A stretch of 64,000 bases of DNA from Chryseobacterium aquifrigidense (GTDB taxonomy: Bacteria; Bacteroidota; Bacteroidia; Flavobacteriales; Weeksellaceae): positions 248,027 to 312,026 of the forward strand of contig NZ_VFPD01000003.1 in the NCBI RefSeq assembly GCF_006716485.1. Direction: 5' to 3'. Positions 23,843 to 33,507 of this stretch are shown here, piece after piece. The first letter of the stretch is position 1; each line of letters begins with the position of its first letter. The translations under genes and the position numbers were made by a program. Under the pieces are notes generated by a model that saw nothing but the letters and a program-made list of their open reading frames with translations, did no database searches and was not told the DNA's origin.

Positions 23843-24148
23843 ATGACTAATACAGAAGCAAAATTAATCCACGGATTGATTAAGAAAGAAAATAGAATCA
23901 AAGCTACAGAGATAGTAGGTTTCTTCAATATCTTACACGCTCAAGGAAAGTGTAATGATAAGCTTATTGAAGACATTAACGCATATGTTGATATACTCAG
24001 TATTTTATACAAAAAGAATGATGGTCTTCCAGTGTACAAAATACAGAAGAAAGCAAACCCGATTGAACCGGATGCTTTTGCTGCATTCACCAAGTTTCAT
24101 GTTGAAATAACGGAGCTTATGAAAATGTATAAAGAGAAAATTAATTAA
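23843..24148 (+). CDS. Hypothetical protein (101 aa)
   Basis: The ATG at 23843 is chosen over a TTG two codons upstream. Helical, unrecognised. Possibly a packaging accessory by position. Confidence 0.5.
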   Translation: MTNTEAKLIHGLIKKENRIKATEIVGFFNILHAQGKCNDKLIEDINAYVDILSILYKKNDGLPVYKIQKKANPIEPDAFAAFTKFHVEITELMKMYKEKIN

Positions 24149-24158
24149 AACAAACACT

Positions 24159-24398
24159 ATGAAAAATAAAATAAATTACTGTAGAGACATAGATCTGTCT
24201 AAAATTGATCTAAAATGCTGTGACAATGAAATAGTATCAATTCAGGAAGCAGGGCCAATAGAAAGCCATTTCTTTGATGCTTTTCTTTACCGTATGCAAG
24301 TACAAGAGAGAAAAGGAATTGTTAAAAGTATGGGTGTTGATTACGGCCTTTATAATCCGTCTATTCAAGTAGAAGTAAGAGTAAATCCAAATAAATAA
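24159..24398 (+). CDS. Hypothetical protein (79 aa)
   Basis: Unrecognised, mixed alpha/beta, two Cys near the centre (DLKCCDNE). Between terL and portal. Confidence 0.5.
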   Translation: MKNKINYCRDIDLSKIDLKCCDNEIVSIQEAGPIESHFFDAFLYRMQVQERKGIVKSMGVDYGLYNPSIQVEVRVNPNK

Positions 24399-24401
24399 GT
24401 C

Positions 24402-24527
24402 ATGAGTAATAAGAAGCTTATAACTCAAAGAGTTGAATCATTAGTAAAGAGCAAAAAGCATAAGCAGATTTTTACATTCAAATTCACAGATTCAAATGGG
24501 GATCAGTGGATAGCGTTATGTATATAA
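24402..24527 (+). CDS. Small peptide (41 aa)
   Basis: Starts three bases after the previous stop and ends just before a terminator. Basic N-terminus (SNKKLITQRVESLVKSKKHKQ) and a beta tail. Likely real given the tight packing. Confidence 0.45.
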   Translation: MSNKKLITQRVESLVKSKKHKQIFTFKFTDSNGDQWIALCI

Positions 24528-24530
24528 TTA

Positions 24531-24557
24531 AAACAGTCTTAATAGGCTGTTTTTTTG
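24531..24557 (+). terminator. Terminator ending the packaging operon
   Basis: ACAGTC pairs with GGCTGT (one wobble) followed by seven T. It lies directly upstream of the promoter-like element 24566-24605, so the early/packaging unit stops and the structural unit starts here. Confidence 0.75.
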
Positions 24558-24565
24558 TTTCTGCT

Positions 24566-24605
24566 TTATACTTCACAACACCATAATAGCGCGTATCTAA
24601 TTTTG
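24566..24605 (+). promoter_or_regulatory. Candidate late promoter, copy 1 (40-bp element)
   Basis: TTATACTTCACAA, one variable base, ACCATAA, 12 mostly variable bases, then TAATTTTG (24598-24605), a TAnnTTTG box. Copy 2 at 40677-40716 has the same parts at the same spacing. No -33 TTG is present; the conserved upstream half would instead be an activator site. It precedes the portal gene. Confidence 0.7.
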
Positions 24606-24622
24606 CTTAAAAGCAAAGATAC

Positions 24623-26329
24623 TTGGAGCCAGCTGAATTCATAAAAAAGAAAGTAAATCACAAATACATCCTAGATGCCAGACAACAGCAGAAGGATCTT
24701 TCTTATTTTATTCAGGGTTCTTTACAGGAAGAAATCACTATTGAGTATCTAAGGGTTTGGAGTAATAGAAAATATGCTTCAGACAATAAATTTCTAAACT
24801 GGGTTAAACTAGTCTTCAAAACTGAAAACTTTCTTTCATTCTACAAATACCTTCGCAATCCAGTAGCATCTGCAAAACTTGTTAATGATGATATTAAACC
24901 ACAATTAAGAAGGGTATTTCATGCAGATGATTCTGTTTTCAAATATTCAGTAAAAGGGATAGAGGAAACATGTCACGCAGATTTAAATTCAAAGCAATTT
25001 GATGAAGAACTTTTTAATGCTATTCTATTTGATCACAATTCAGTTGTAGTTCAGGATATAGACATTGAATCAAAAAGATACAGAGAGATTGTACCAATTT
25101 CTAAAATAGTATCTGTTGACTGTGATCGTGATCAGATTAATAAGATAGCTTATTACTCATGTTTGGAGCTGGAAAATAGTTCTATTCATGGTTTCTCATA
25201 CATTGATAAGGACCAGTATATTTTCTTTGATAGAGATTACAATATAATTGTTCAATCCTTTCATGATTTGGGAGTTTGCCCGGCAGATTGGGTTTCTTCT
25301 GAAAACATGTTCCAGGAAAACAATGTAGTAAAGAAATCAATCTTCTCTTACGCTTTACCGGATTTTGAAGAATATGTTTTTCTGAAAACACTTCAAAGGA
25401 TGACGGAACCCAACGGGGCGATTCCTGTTACAGTTCAGCTAAACGCAAAGGAAACCAATCCATCAGGTGAATTGAGAAAGGGACTTTCTAAAGAACCGAT
25501 GTCTTCTGCTATACTGGGAGCTCAAACATCAGACGATACTAATCCAATAGCTCCATCCGAGAGTGATATTCAGGCTGGATCGATAGTAAAGGTGAAGGCT
25601 TCAAAAGATGTTACTTCAGGTAAAGTAGACATGGATGTAGTTCGGAACTACTTTCAATTTCATTATATGCCTGTAGAAGCATTGAATTATCTCAATGAAA
25701 GAATTAAGGAAATTGAGAAAATGATATTGTCTTCCATGATCGGAGATATAGCAGAACAGAATGAGGCTGCTAAAAATGAAATGCAGGTATCAAAAGGCTA
25801 CGATAGCAAAGAAGATAGGTTAAGATGGCTTTCAAATGAGTTAAGCCGAATTAAGCAGTTGTCTGACTTTAAGACTTTGGCTTTACTTCATGGTAAAGAT
25901 AAAGTATCTGTAGAAGTATTCTTTGGAACTGATTTCTTTATTGAATCTGTTGATGATTTATACAAGTCTTTTTCTTTAGCTCCAAATGCAATAGAGCGTA
26001 GAAAGATTTTAAAGAGAATTTCCCAAACAAGGAACAAGCATAATCTTCAGCAGGCGAAAAGAGATACTATTCTATATGACATCATCCCTTATGTTTCAGA
26101 TAAGGATTTTTCAACAGCTATGAGTACTGAAGCGCAAGTAGATCCTGTTGTTTTTCAATTACAGACAAGATTTGATTATTGGATTTCAATTTTTGAAGCC
26201 GAATATGGACAAATAGAGCTTTTCTACGAAGGATTAGGAGAAATGACGGAAAGTACCAAGATGATTACAATCAAGAATTTATTAAAAAACATTATACAAA
26301 ATGAGCAAAAATCTTTCAGTAACGCTTAG
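24623..26329 (+). CDS. Portal protein (568 aa)
   Basis: Gate for DNA entry and exit at the capsid vertex. The frame opens just after a TAA at 24608, and the only usual start before a long stretch without Met is TTG at 24623; Met is rare until the middle of the protein. Long helical C-terminal part (EIEKMILSSMIGDIAEQNEAAKNEMQVSKGYDSK) is typical of portals. Position between terL and scaffold agrees. Motif-level evidence is modest, so the call rests on size and order. Confidence 0.75.
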   Translation: MEPAEFIKKKVNHKYILDARQQQKDLSYFIQGSLQEEITIEYLRVWSNRKYASDNKFLNWVKLVFKTENFLSFYKYLRNPVASAKLVNDDIKPQLRRVFHADDSVFKYSVKGIEETCHADLNSKQFDEELFNAILFDHNSVVVQDIDIESKRYREIVPISKIVSVDCDRDQINKIAYYSCLELENSSIHGFSYIDKDQYIFFDRDYNIIVQSFHDLGVCPADWVSSENMFQENNVVKKSIFSYALPDFEEYVFLKTLQRMTEPNGAIPVTVQLNAKETNPSGELRKGLSKEPMSSAILGAQTSDDTNPIAPSESDIQAGSIVKVKASKDVTSGKVDMDVVRNYFQFHYMPVEALNYLNERIKEIEKMILSSMIGDIAEQNEAAKNEMQVSKGYDSKEDRLRWLSNELSRIKQLSDFKTLALLHGKDKVSVEVFFGTDFFIESVDDLYKSFSLAPNAIERRKILKRISQTRNKHNLQQAKRDTILYDIIPYVSDKDFSTAMSTEAQVDPVVFQLQTRFDYWISIFEAEYGQIELFYEGLGEMTESTKMITIKNLLKNIIQNEQKSFSNA

Positions 26330-26798
26330 GCTTTTCTATGGCGAACTAAACTACGATAAGGACGGAAATGTCAAGAGTAAGAATGAAACGGTATCGATCA
26401 CTTTTGAAAGTCCGGAATGGGACAACTTCATTAAGCATTTAAAAGCTCATGGAGTAACAAGTGTCAAAGTTGAAAAGGTTTATGATCTGTCTAAAGTAAA
26501 CAAGGATGAACCTGTTGAGTCTTTAAAGAGATTCGGTGAAGTTGAAGATGTATCTGCTGTAGAAGCTGTAATCAATAAGCTTTTTGAAACTACTGAGAAG
26601 CCTTTAACACCGGAACAAAAACAAATTAAAGAATTGCAAGAGCAAATCGCTGCTTTAACTGCTGGCGCAAAAGCAGGAGCAAAACCAGATGCTAAGACCG
26701 GATTGTCGAAAGGGGGCGCAAAAGCAGGAGCAAATGCAGCTGAATCTAATAAAGACAATGCGGAAGGTGAAGGCGCTGCAGGTGAAGGTCAAAAATAA
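26301..26798 (+). CDS. Hypothetical virion-associated protein with Ala/Gly/Lys tail (165 aa)
   Basis: It overlaps the portal gene by 29 bases. The first 100 residues are mixed alpha/beta; the rest is a low-complexity AGAKAGAKPDAKT-type tail. Possibly a head accessory protein. Confidence 0.55.
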   Translation: MSKNLSVTLRLFYGELNYDKDGNVKSKNETVSITFESPEWDNFIKHLKAHGVTSVKVEKVYDLSKVNKDEPVESLKRFGEVEDVSAVEAVINKLFETTEKPLTPEQKQIKELQEQIAALTAGAKAGAKPDAKTGLSKGGAKAGANAAESNKDNAEGEGAAGEGQK

Positions 26799-26823
26799 CT
26801 AATTAAACAATACATAAAAGACT

Positions 26824-27714
26824 ATGGAATTTTTAACAGAAGATGTTGCAAAAGAGCTGGGTTTAACACCCGAACAAGTTAGCGGTATTACGTCCAAGGG
26901 GACTGAATATATTTCCGACCAGAAGAAAGAATGGGATAAGAAGGCGAATGAAAATGCAGAAGCCATACTTTCCGGAGCTTCAGAATATTTGCAGGAGAAA
27001 ACAGGCGTTAAAGAAGGCCGTCAACAAGGTGAAAAGTTCGGAGATTATTTTGCGAGGCTTTCCAATAAAGCACTCGAAGTTAAGAACGGTGAAATTGAAG
27101 CCTTAAAAGCAGACTATCAAAAAAAACTAAAAGATTTCAAAGGCGATGAAGCCACTAAATCAGAGCTTGAGACAGCAAAACAGAAATTGGATGATGCTCA
27201 AAAGCTACTTGCAGACTATGACACTTTAAAGGATAAAGCCGAAAAGTTTGAGACTGCAACATCAGAACTTTCAGCATTTAAAATTAAAGCTGCTTTCGGT
27301 GATGTTAAGCCTGCTTTTTCCAAAGATGCAAATCAATATGAGGTTTCAGCAAAATGGAATGATTTCCAGAAGAGAACTCAAGATAAATACAATCTTGAAT
27401 TGGTAGAAGGTGAATACTTAGCGATTGACAAAGAAAATCAATACAAAACAATTAAACTTTCTGATTTGGTTGCAAGTGATGAAGATCTTAAATCAATCAC
27501 ATCTGAGAGACAAGTAGGAGGAACGGGTGCAAAAGTTGATAAATCAAAAATAGAAGGAATTGAAGGCGATGTTCCAGTAACAGCAAAAACAGATGCTGTA
27601 GAAAGAACGAAGATTATAAAAGATCAAATTGCTAAAGAAGGCATTAAGCCAACCGATCCAGGATATTCAGTGAGATTTGCTGAGTTAAATAAAAAAATAC
27701 AAGAATTAAAATAA
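26824..27714 (+). CDS. Capsid scaffolding protein (296 aa)
   Basis: Long charged coiled coil (residues about 85-155, ALKADYQKKLKDFKGDEATKS), no Cys or Trp-rich core except one short part, and a C-terminal region with basic helices: the pattern of phage GP20-like scaffolds. It directly precedes the major capsid gene. Confidence 0.75.
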   Translation: MEFLTEDVAKELGLTPEQVSGITSKGTEYISDQKKEWDKKANENAEAILSGASEYLQEKTGVKEGRQQGEKFGDYFARLSNKALEVKNGEIEALKADYQKKLKDFKGDEATKSELETAKQKLDDAQKLLADYDTLKDKAEKFETATSELSAFKIKAAFGDVKPAFSKDANQYEVSAKWNDFQKRTQDKYNLELVEGEYLAIDKENQYKTIKLSDLVASDEDLKSITSERQVGGTGAKVDKSKIEGIEGDVPVTAKTDAVERTKIIKDQIAKEGIKPTDPGYSVRFAELNKKIQELK

Positions 27715-27772
27715 ACAAAATACTGCGAAGGACCGCAAGCGTGCATAATTATTAACAAAAAACAATTATTAA

Positions 27773-28846
27773 ATGAATTTAGATGTAACAATGCTGAATA
27801 ACTACCAGGACACAAATACGTTCTCGGAATCACGTTATGCGGAACTTGGTGGAATTGATTTAGCAAAAAACAGTACAGTACAGGCTGATTGGATTTCACC
27901 TGATGTAGTACAAAAGATCGCTGAGATATCTTCTTTACGAGATGCAGAGATTCCGGCAATTATTGACCAAGAAGTAACAGTTACGGCGGTTCCGGGGTTT
28001 GAAATTCCTGCAAACCTTTCAATGTCTGGAAAGATCACACCGATCGCATATGATATCTTCTCCGGCTTTAGACACTACCCTGCTCATTATGCTAATAATA
28101 CAGTAAAAGAGCAGTTTGACCTTGATCACAAGGTTAAAAAAGTAACATATGGAATGGGTAAAGCCTTAGACGCAATCATTCTTTCAAGATTGGAGGCGAG
28201 AAAGACACAATCACTTCCTTATGGTACTGCACAAGTATCTGATGGTTCAAAAACTTTCAGTTTCAATGCCACTACAGATACTCTGGAAATCAGCAAAGAA
28301 GCTCAAAAAGAATACATGTTTGCTAACCTTTCCAGAATTGTTGATGCAAATGAAATTGGAGGAGATTACGAGATCGTAACATCAAGAGCGGGTCTTGCAG
28401 CAGCCAAAAATGAATGGGCAAAATATGGAAACAGTAATGAAAAAAACCTTCAGGCTTTAGGATTTCCTGCAATCAATCAATTACACGAAACCGGAACCTT
28501 AATCCCAGGGTCTAATAACTTCAATGGGTACTATGTAAGAAATGGTGCTATTGCAATGTATGAGAATTTCCCTGCAGATTTTAGAATGGGTACCAAGTTC
28601 GCTGGAAAAGAATGGTCAATTTCAGATATGGAGCTTCCATTTGTCAGAATGAGAGCTAACGTATTTACAAACCTTGAAGCTACAAATGCTACTTCATTGG
28701 TAGGTGCTGGAAGAGATACAAACTTAATCATGACCCATTATCAAGAAATGGCTTTATGGGTTAGAGTGTATCTGTTTGAAGAGTTTAATAGTGATTTGTC
28801 TAACAGAGTTAATCCGGTAATTAAAATCGCTGGATTAGCATCATAA
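27773..28846 (+). CDS. Major capsid protein (357 aa)
   Basis: Size, place after the scaffold and content fit an HK97-fold capsid protein: an N-terminal arm (residues 1-50), a spine-helix-like part (KVKKVTYGMGKALDAIILSRLEAR), and a late beta region (LWVRVYLFEEF). No protease gene is seen, so maturation without cleavage is likely. Confidence 0.75.
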   Translation: MNLDVTMLNNYQDTNTFSESRYAELGGIDLAKNSTVQADWISPDVVQKIAEISSLRDAEIPAIIDQEVTVTAVPGFEIPANLSMSGKITPIAYDIFSGFRHYPAHYANNTVKEQFDLDHKVKKVTYGMGKALDAIILSRLEARKTQSLPYGTAQVSDGSKTFSFNATTDTLEISKEAQKEYMFANLSRIVDANEIGGDYEIVTSRAGLAAAKNEWAKYGNSNEKNLQALGFPAINQLHETGTLIPGSNNFNGYYVRNGAIAMYENFPADFRMGTKFAGKEWSISDMELPFVRMRANVFTNLEATNATSLVGAGRDTNLIMTHYQEMALWVRVYLFEEFNSDLSNRVNPVIKIAGLAS

Positions 28847-28858
28847 AATAAGTAAAAG

Positions 28859-29275
28859 ATGAACAATATAACTTATACAGACAGTAAAGGAAATGTTGGA
28901 GTACTGAGTACTGTAGCAATCCACGAACTTACAGACAATCTGGCTTTAACAGTGCATGATTCTGGAAAAACAATTTTCGTTGGAGTTGATGCAAAAGCTG
29001 TCACTCTTCCGCCAACAAAAAAAGGATTAAAATTCACTTTCGTGAACACTGGCGATGCTGGAAATAATATTATCAAAGTTTCTCCGGCAGCTACAGATGG
29101 AATTTCCGGAACCGTGGGCGCTGTAACTCTTGATGGTACAGTAAATAAAGCAGCTCAAAACACAAAAGCGACTGCCAAAACAGGTGATAACATAACAATT
29201 GTCGGTACAGGAAATGCTGGCGCAAAGGCTTGGATTGTTATTTCCGGAACTGGTGTCTGGGCAAAAGAAGCATAA
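28859..29275 (+). CDS. Probable capsid decoration protein (138 aa)
   Basis: Gly, Thr and Val rich beta protein (DSGKTIFVGVDAKAVTLPP, NITIVGTGNAGAKAWIVISGTGVW). Genes of this kind just after the capsid gene usually encode head-decorating or fibre-like proteins. Confidence 0.55.
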   Translation: MNNITYTDSKGNVGVLSTVAIHELTDNLALTVHDSGKTIFVGVDAKAVTLPPTKKGLKFTFVNTGDAGNNIIKVSPAATDGISGTVGAVTLDGTVNKAAQNTKATAKTGDNITIVGTGNAGAKAWIVISGTGVWAKEA

Positions 29276-29292
29276 TAATTAAATCAAAAGTT

Positions 29293-30423
29293 ATGAAAAT
29301 AGGATTTGCAGAAGAGTACACTTCAAATATCGAACTGGATAATGAACTAAAACTGAACTCAAAAACAGGGATAGTTCTAAACAGTGGTGTTCACCCTTAT
29401 ATTACTGTGGATAATCTTCTGCACTTCCTTCCTTTCAATAAAATTGATTTTAAAAATTATATCCCGGGAACTGTTTACAATAAATATTCTGAAACAAGAG
29501 ATAGAAAGGATATTGTCAAGCACAATGATTCACTTTATCAATGTTTGAAAAACGAAGTGTTAAATATTGCACCCGGATCCGACAGTAATATATGGATGTT
29601 GACCAGTAAAGAAAATATTATTCTGAAATCATGGATTGAAAAGGTAAAGGACAAAGTTATTTCTGACTTATATCTTTCAAAAAGACTTATTAACTCTCAG
29701 TATATCTACGAAAACGGAGAAAGTAAGTATAATCTCCCAAATGATTATTCAGGATGGGTTTTTGAATCGAAAGGAAGCGATTATGTAACTATCACCTTAA
29801 ATGAAATTTCTTTACAGGCTCTTACAAATAGTCCAGTTACCCTGTATGTGGTAAATGAGGGACAATTGGTTGATACTTTGGCTTTAAGCCCAAATAACGG
29901 TAGAGTGTCATTTGAAGAACTAAATTATTCTTTTTCCGGCCGTGGTAAATGGATATTTTCTATAGAAAGCCAGGAAGTGATGACGAACTTCGGATGGGTT
30001 GACGAATTGAAATATGATGGATTTATTTGTTATCCGGTTACTGGCATAGGTAACACTCCGGAATCATCCAGATACACCTATCAAAACTTTTCAAATGGTT
30101 TAGGATTCAATGTAACTGTCACGCTTGAAAGTGAAAATTACCTTAATTACAATCTTCAAAACTTTGTAGGACTTTTCAAAGCGACTTTCGAGTACATGAC
30201 CTTACAAATGTTTTTAGCGAATTCTCACCAACGTAGTAATCGCACAGAGAATGGAATCAACAAAGACATGTTGATGATGGAAACGAAAGATCTTGAAGCT
30301 AACACATCGGCCAAAAGGTACTTTTACGAATTACGAGAAGCAAAGAAAATAATCCAGAAAACATTTGATACCCAGTTAGGAGATGAAGATTCAGGATTTG
30401 AAATTGAAGTAACATCTGTTTAG
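29293..30423 (+). CDS. Structural protein, possible head-tail connector (376 aa)
   Basis: The ATG at 29293 is chosen because the longer frame would overlap the previous gene. Unrecognised family; beta-rich with a helical C-terminus (AKRYFYELREAKKIIQKTF). Its place between capsid and tail tube suggests connector or adaptor. Confidence 0.55.
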   Translation: MKIGFAEEYTSNIELDNELKLNSKTGIVLNSGVHPYITVDNLLHFLPFNKIDFKNYIPGTVYNKYSETRDRKDIVKHNDSLYQCLKNEVLNIAPGSDSNIWMLTSKENIILKSWIEKVKDKVISDLYLSKRLINSQYIYENGESKYNLPNDYSGWVFESKGSDYVTITLNEISLQALTNSPVTLYVVNEGQLVDTLALSPNNGRVSFEELNYSFSGRGKWIFSIESQEVMTNFGWVDELKYDGFICYPVTGIGNTPESSRYTYQNFSNGLGFNVTVTLESENYLNYNLQNFVGLFKATFEYMTLQMFLANSHQRSNRTENGINKDMLMMETKDLEANTSAKRYFYELREAKKIIQKTFDTQLGDEDSGFEIEVTSV

Positions 30424-30425
30424 TT

Positions 30426-30953
30426 ATGCTTTACGAAAGAACCAATCCAATTGGACTTGATCTGATAATACATAAGGCGCAAAAAAAGATTTATGCTGCC
30501 TTAACCAAAAAGTGGGATAAAGATTTAGATGCTTATCCAAGATGTTATGTCTTAGAAGACGAGAGCGAAAAAAGAACAGTTGAACATTACATTTCTAAAA
30601 ATGAATACAGCGGTAATTTAATTGTTTCTGAAAGCGATAAGTTTTTCTTCACTGCTGAAGATGATCAGGAAAGAGTTAACAATATCCAGTTTGAAACAAA
30701 AGTAAAACTCTATTTCATTCTTGATCTAAAATTCATTTATCCAGATGAACCTGGCAGATGTGATTCTAAAGTTTTGGCTGATGTTGTAAATGCTGTAGAT
30801 AGAAGTGGAGGCTTCACAAGTGAATACACAATTGTAACAGACTACCAAAGTGTATTTGATTCATTCTTCTATGAATTCGATAATATCCAACCATACTATT
30901 GTTTTCGGATCGACTTAAATACAATTCCTTATTCAATTGATTCAATATGTTAA
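30426..30953 (+). CDS. Probable head-tail joining protein (175 aa)
   Basis: Unrecognised. Two bases after the previous gene, just before the tail tube gene, the usual place of a neck or tail-terminator protein. Confidence 0.5.
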   Translation: MLYERTNPIGLDLIIHKAQKKIYAALTKKWDKDLDAYPRCYVLEDESEKRTVEHYISKNEYSGNLIVSESDKFFFTAEDDQERVNNIQFETKVKLYFILDLKFIYPDEPGRCDSKVLADVVNAVDRSGGFTSEYTIVTDYQSVFDSFFYEFDNIQPYYCFRIDLNTIPYSIDSIC

Positions 30954-30981
30954 ATAATAAAAAATAAAAAATAAATATAAA

Positions 30982-31881
30982 ATGGCTTTAACAATTAAAA
31001 AATGTAACGCAGAAGATCAGGTAGCCAGATTAGGCGGCCGATTTTGCGATGAAGATCAGGTTTCCGGATTTATTTTAGCGGACAGATCAGTAAAATTTGA
31101 TCCAGTAACCTTCACTAAAACGGTTTTAGATGATTTGATCCAGAAAGATAAGATTATTGGTACTGCTAAATTCTTTTCTGCTGATGATAATGATGAAGAA
31201 GCAAATTTCACTACTTCTTCTACAGGCAAAAGAAGCAAGAATACACAAGGTATTAAGAGGTGGAAATTCATGTTCAATAAAGGGAATTGCTTTCAGAACG
31301 AACTTCAGAAACTTGACAAAAGTGAAAGATACGCTATATTCTTGGTAATGCAAGATGGAGCTGTTTTAGGCGCTTTATTAAATGATGGTAAAATTAAAGG
31401 CTTCGATGCAAGTTTATTTACCGGAATCAAGAAAGTAAAAACTACAGCTGAAGGTGTGGGATCTACTTTGGAAGTTGATTTAGAACCTGATGCAATGAAA
31501 TACTGGCAGGGTCAATCTGTTTTATTTGAAAGCGATGAACTTGACTTTACTCAGTTAAATCCTGTTACAGGAGTATCTGTAGACATTATTTCGCCATTAG
31601 CAGCAGCTGCTACATCTACAAAAGTTAAAATTTCAAACCTGTGTGCGAAAAGTCCAGTTTCTGGATTAACAACTCCTGATAATTGGAAAATGAGAAGAAA
31701 CGGAATATTAGAAGCTGTAACTGCTGTAGCAGAAGCAAATGGAGAATATACATTTACTCATGCTGCACTTGTAGGTAATCAGGGTATTTCATTTGAAATT
31801 TATGATGGTGGATATCCGGTCTACGTTTTAGACACAGACTACTACGCTGGTAAATCAATAACCGAAAAAGTAGCATCGTAA
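30982..31881 (+). CDS. Probable major tail tube protein (299 aa)
   Basis: Beta-rich, with a first part about 1-190 and a later part with an Ig-like look (PVTGVSVDIISPLAAAATSTKVKIS). Position before the tail chaperone and tape measure genes fits the tube subunit. Confidence 0.65.
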   Translation: MALTIKKCNAEDQVARLGGRFCDEDQVSGFILADRSVKFDPVTFTKTVLDDLIQKDKIIGTAKFFSADDNDEEANFTTSSTGKRSKNTQGIKRWKFMFNKGNCFQNELQKLDKSERYAIFLVMQDGAVLGALLNDGKIKGFDASLFTGIKKVKTTAEGVGSTLEVDLEPDAMKYWQGQSVLFESDELDFTQLNPVTGVSVDIISPLAAAATSTKVKISNLCAKSPVSGLTTPDNWKMRRNGILEAVTAVAEANGEYTFTHAALVGNQGISFEIYDGGYPVYVLDTDYYAGKSITEKVAS

Positions 31882-32144
31882 TGGAATATGCAGTTGGAAT
31901 CTATAAGATTGTTCCACCAAAGCCTTTTCCTTCTTTCGAAAAGGCGGTGGAATACATCCAAGAGAAATATCCAGAATTGGATGTTAAGACGATCGAAAAG
32001 CATTTAACGCCCAAAATCACCAATAATGGCAACGATAAATCCGGAAACCTTTCTGAAGAGAATCCAGTTGTCAATCAAAGTGACACCGAAACTGGTACAG
32101 CAGGCGCTAAAAGAGTCAAACCTTCCATTAATAAACCAGGATAA
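31881..32144 (+). CDS. Small tail-region protein (87 aa)
   Basis: Shares one base with the tube gene end. N-terminal helical part (FPSFEKAVEYIQEKYPELDVKTIEKH), then a disordered Asn/Ser/Thr tail. The tail half overlaps the next gene by 119 bases in another frame. Confidence 0.5.
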   Translation: MEYAVGIYKIVPPKPFPSFEKAVEYIQEKYPELDVKTIEKHLTPKITNNGNDKSGNLSEENPVVNQSDTETGTAGAKRVKPSINKPG

Positions 32145-32523
32145 CCTATTAAGAGGAAAAACGAGTGACGGGGGCCGAATGCCCCCTTACTCTAAAAAGT
32201 ATCGAAGGGGGAATGTTTTCTATGCCGACTACAAAAACAGAATGAACCCTTTAAATAACCGTAGATGGGATTTAAAACACTGGTGGGACAAGAAGTATGA
32301 CGGATTATTGTATAAGCGAATTAAAGCAAAAGTAGGGCTTAAAGAAGTTCAATTTACTTTGGATTATAACCCAGTGTACATGAGAGACATCTACTACGTA
32401 ATTCCAAAGCATAGAATTATCGGTATAACAAAACAACAGATGATTGACGCTCAGATCAAAAACAAGCCAAAGCTTGAAAGGCAGATCCTTGGAATAATTA
32501 ATGAAGGAAAATTAAAGAAGTAA
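32026..32523 (+). CDS. Hypothetical tail-region protein (165 aa)
   Basis: Basic protein (MPPYSKKYRRGNVFYADYKNR; WDLKHWWDKKYD). The stop overlaps the next ATG. Possibly a tail completion protein by position. The long overlap at its 5' end leaves some doubt about its start. Confidence 0.5.
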   Translation: MATINPETFLKRIQLSIKVTPKLVQQALKESNLPLINQDNLLRGKTSDGGRMPPYSKKYRRGNVFYADYKNRMNPLNNRRWDLKHWWDKKYDGLLYKRIKAKVGLKEVQFTLDYNPVYMRDIYYVIPKHRIIGITKQQMIDAQIKNKPKLERQILGIINEGKLKK

Positions 32524-32768
32524 TGTGTAACTGTAGTAAGCCCATCACGAAAACAGAATGTCAGATTCTCCGGAAGTATGTTAACGATCCAGAAGGTAGA
32601 ACTTTTATTTACCATGTTTTTGACGGTGAACGAGGTTTAGAGATAGCGCAAGTGCCCCAAGGAATAAATCCAAATCAAATTGCCATTGCAAGAGAATTTA
32701 TCGGATCAGATGGATTGCCTGAATGGTACTATGTAAAAGAACACCCATGTTTATATGAAAAAACTTAG
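32523..32768 (+). CDS. Small tail-region protein (81 aa)
   Basis: N-terminal Cys pair (MCNCSKP) and three further Cys. Overlaps both neighbours. Unrecognised. Confidence 0.5.
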   Translation: MCNCSKPITKTECQILRKYVNDPEGRTFIYHVFDGERGLEIAQVPQGINPNQIAIAREFIGSDGLPEWYYVKEHPCLYEKT

Positions 32769-33507
32769 TAAAAATATAAGAATATACCAAGACAGTAAAG
32801 AACTCCCCTTTTTGAATTATAAAAGAATTATTCAGACAGGGGATTTTTATTACATGGTAAAAGGATATGAATCTGGTGATACCATCAATGCAGATGTTGA
32901 TGTTTTGAAGGCTAAATTTAAGGAGATAGAAGAAGATTATGCTGCTTCGATCAACACCAAAAACTCTGATGTCCTTACCTATGGTGAAGTTGCAATTGTT
33001 ACAAACGAATTAAATAAGTTTAATATTCTCCTTCTTTTTGTTGAACAGGCTATCAAGGCTCAGGAACTCAGAGCGAAATTGCAAGAATTGATTCAGGAAA
33101 TCGAAGAAGATGATAAAGAAGCAGATGCTGAAGAAATTGAAATGCTGATGGCTTTGTCTTCAATGGAACATTCTGGGTTTGATAATTCTGATATAAAGGA
33201 TCTTCTTGCTGACTTTAAGGTGCAAAAAAGTGATGATCTATACAAACAAAGGCAATTCCTTCAAAACAGACTTGACAAGCTTAATAACCAGCTTCTAAAA
33301 CTTAACAGTCAGCTTGAAAAAGCAAAAGAAAACAGAGTTGATTCAAATTCTGATTTTGATATTGATGAACAGTATATCAATGTGTGTATCGGCTTGGAAA
33401 TGCATGTTGATCCAAAATTAATTTCTCTTTATGAATTTGGAGTAATGGTAAAGGTGTTAATGAAAAGAGTTGATGAAATAAATAAAATGAACAGAGATGC
33501 CAGATAA
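32755..33507 (+). CDS. Probable tail assembly chaperone (250 aa)
   Basis: Very acidic with a long coiled coil near residues 160-205 (YKQRQFLQNRLDKLNNQLLK), just before the tape measure gene, which is where tail chaperones lie. No second frame-shifted product is evident. Confidence 0.6.
   Translation: MKKLSKNIRIYQDSKELPFLNYKRIIQTGDFYYMVKGYESGDTINADVDVLKAKFKEIEEDYAASINTKNSDVLTYGEVAIVTNELNKFNILLLFVEQAIKAQELRAKLQELIQEIEEDDKEADAEEIEMLMALSSMEHSGFDNSDIKDLLADFKVQKSDDLYKQRQFLQNRLDKLNNQLLKLNSQLEKAKENRVDSNSDFDIDEQYINVCIGLEMHVDPKLISLYEFGVMVKVLMKRVDEINKMNRDAR

Noticed and set aside
26480..26758. Leftward frame opposite the AGAKAGA tail
   Set aside because: Produced by the repetitive Ala/Gly codons of the plus-strand gene; no start signal.
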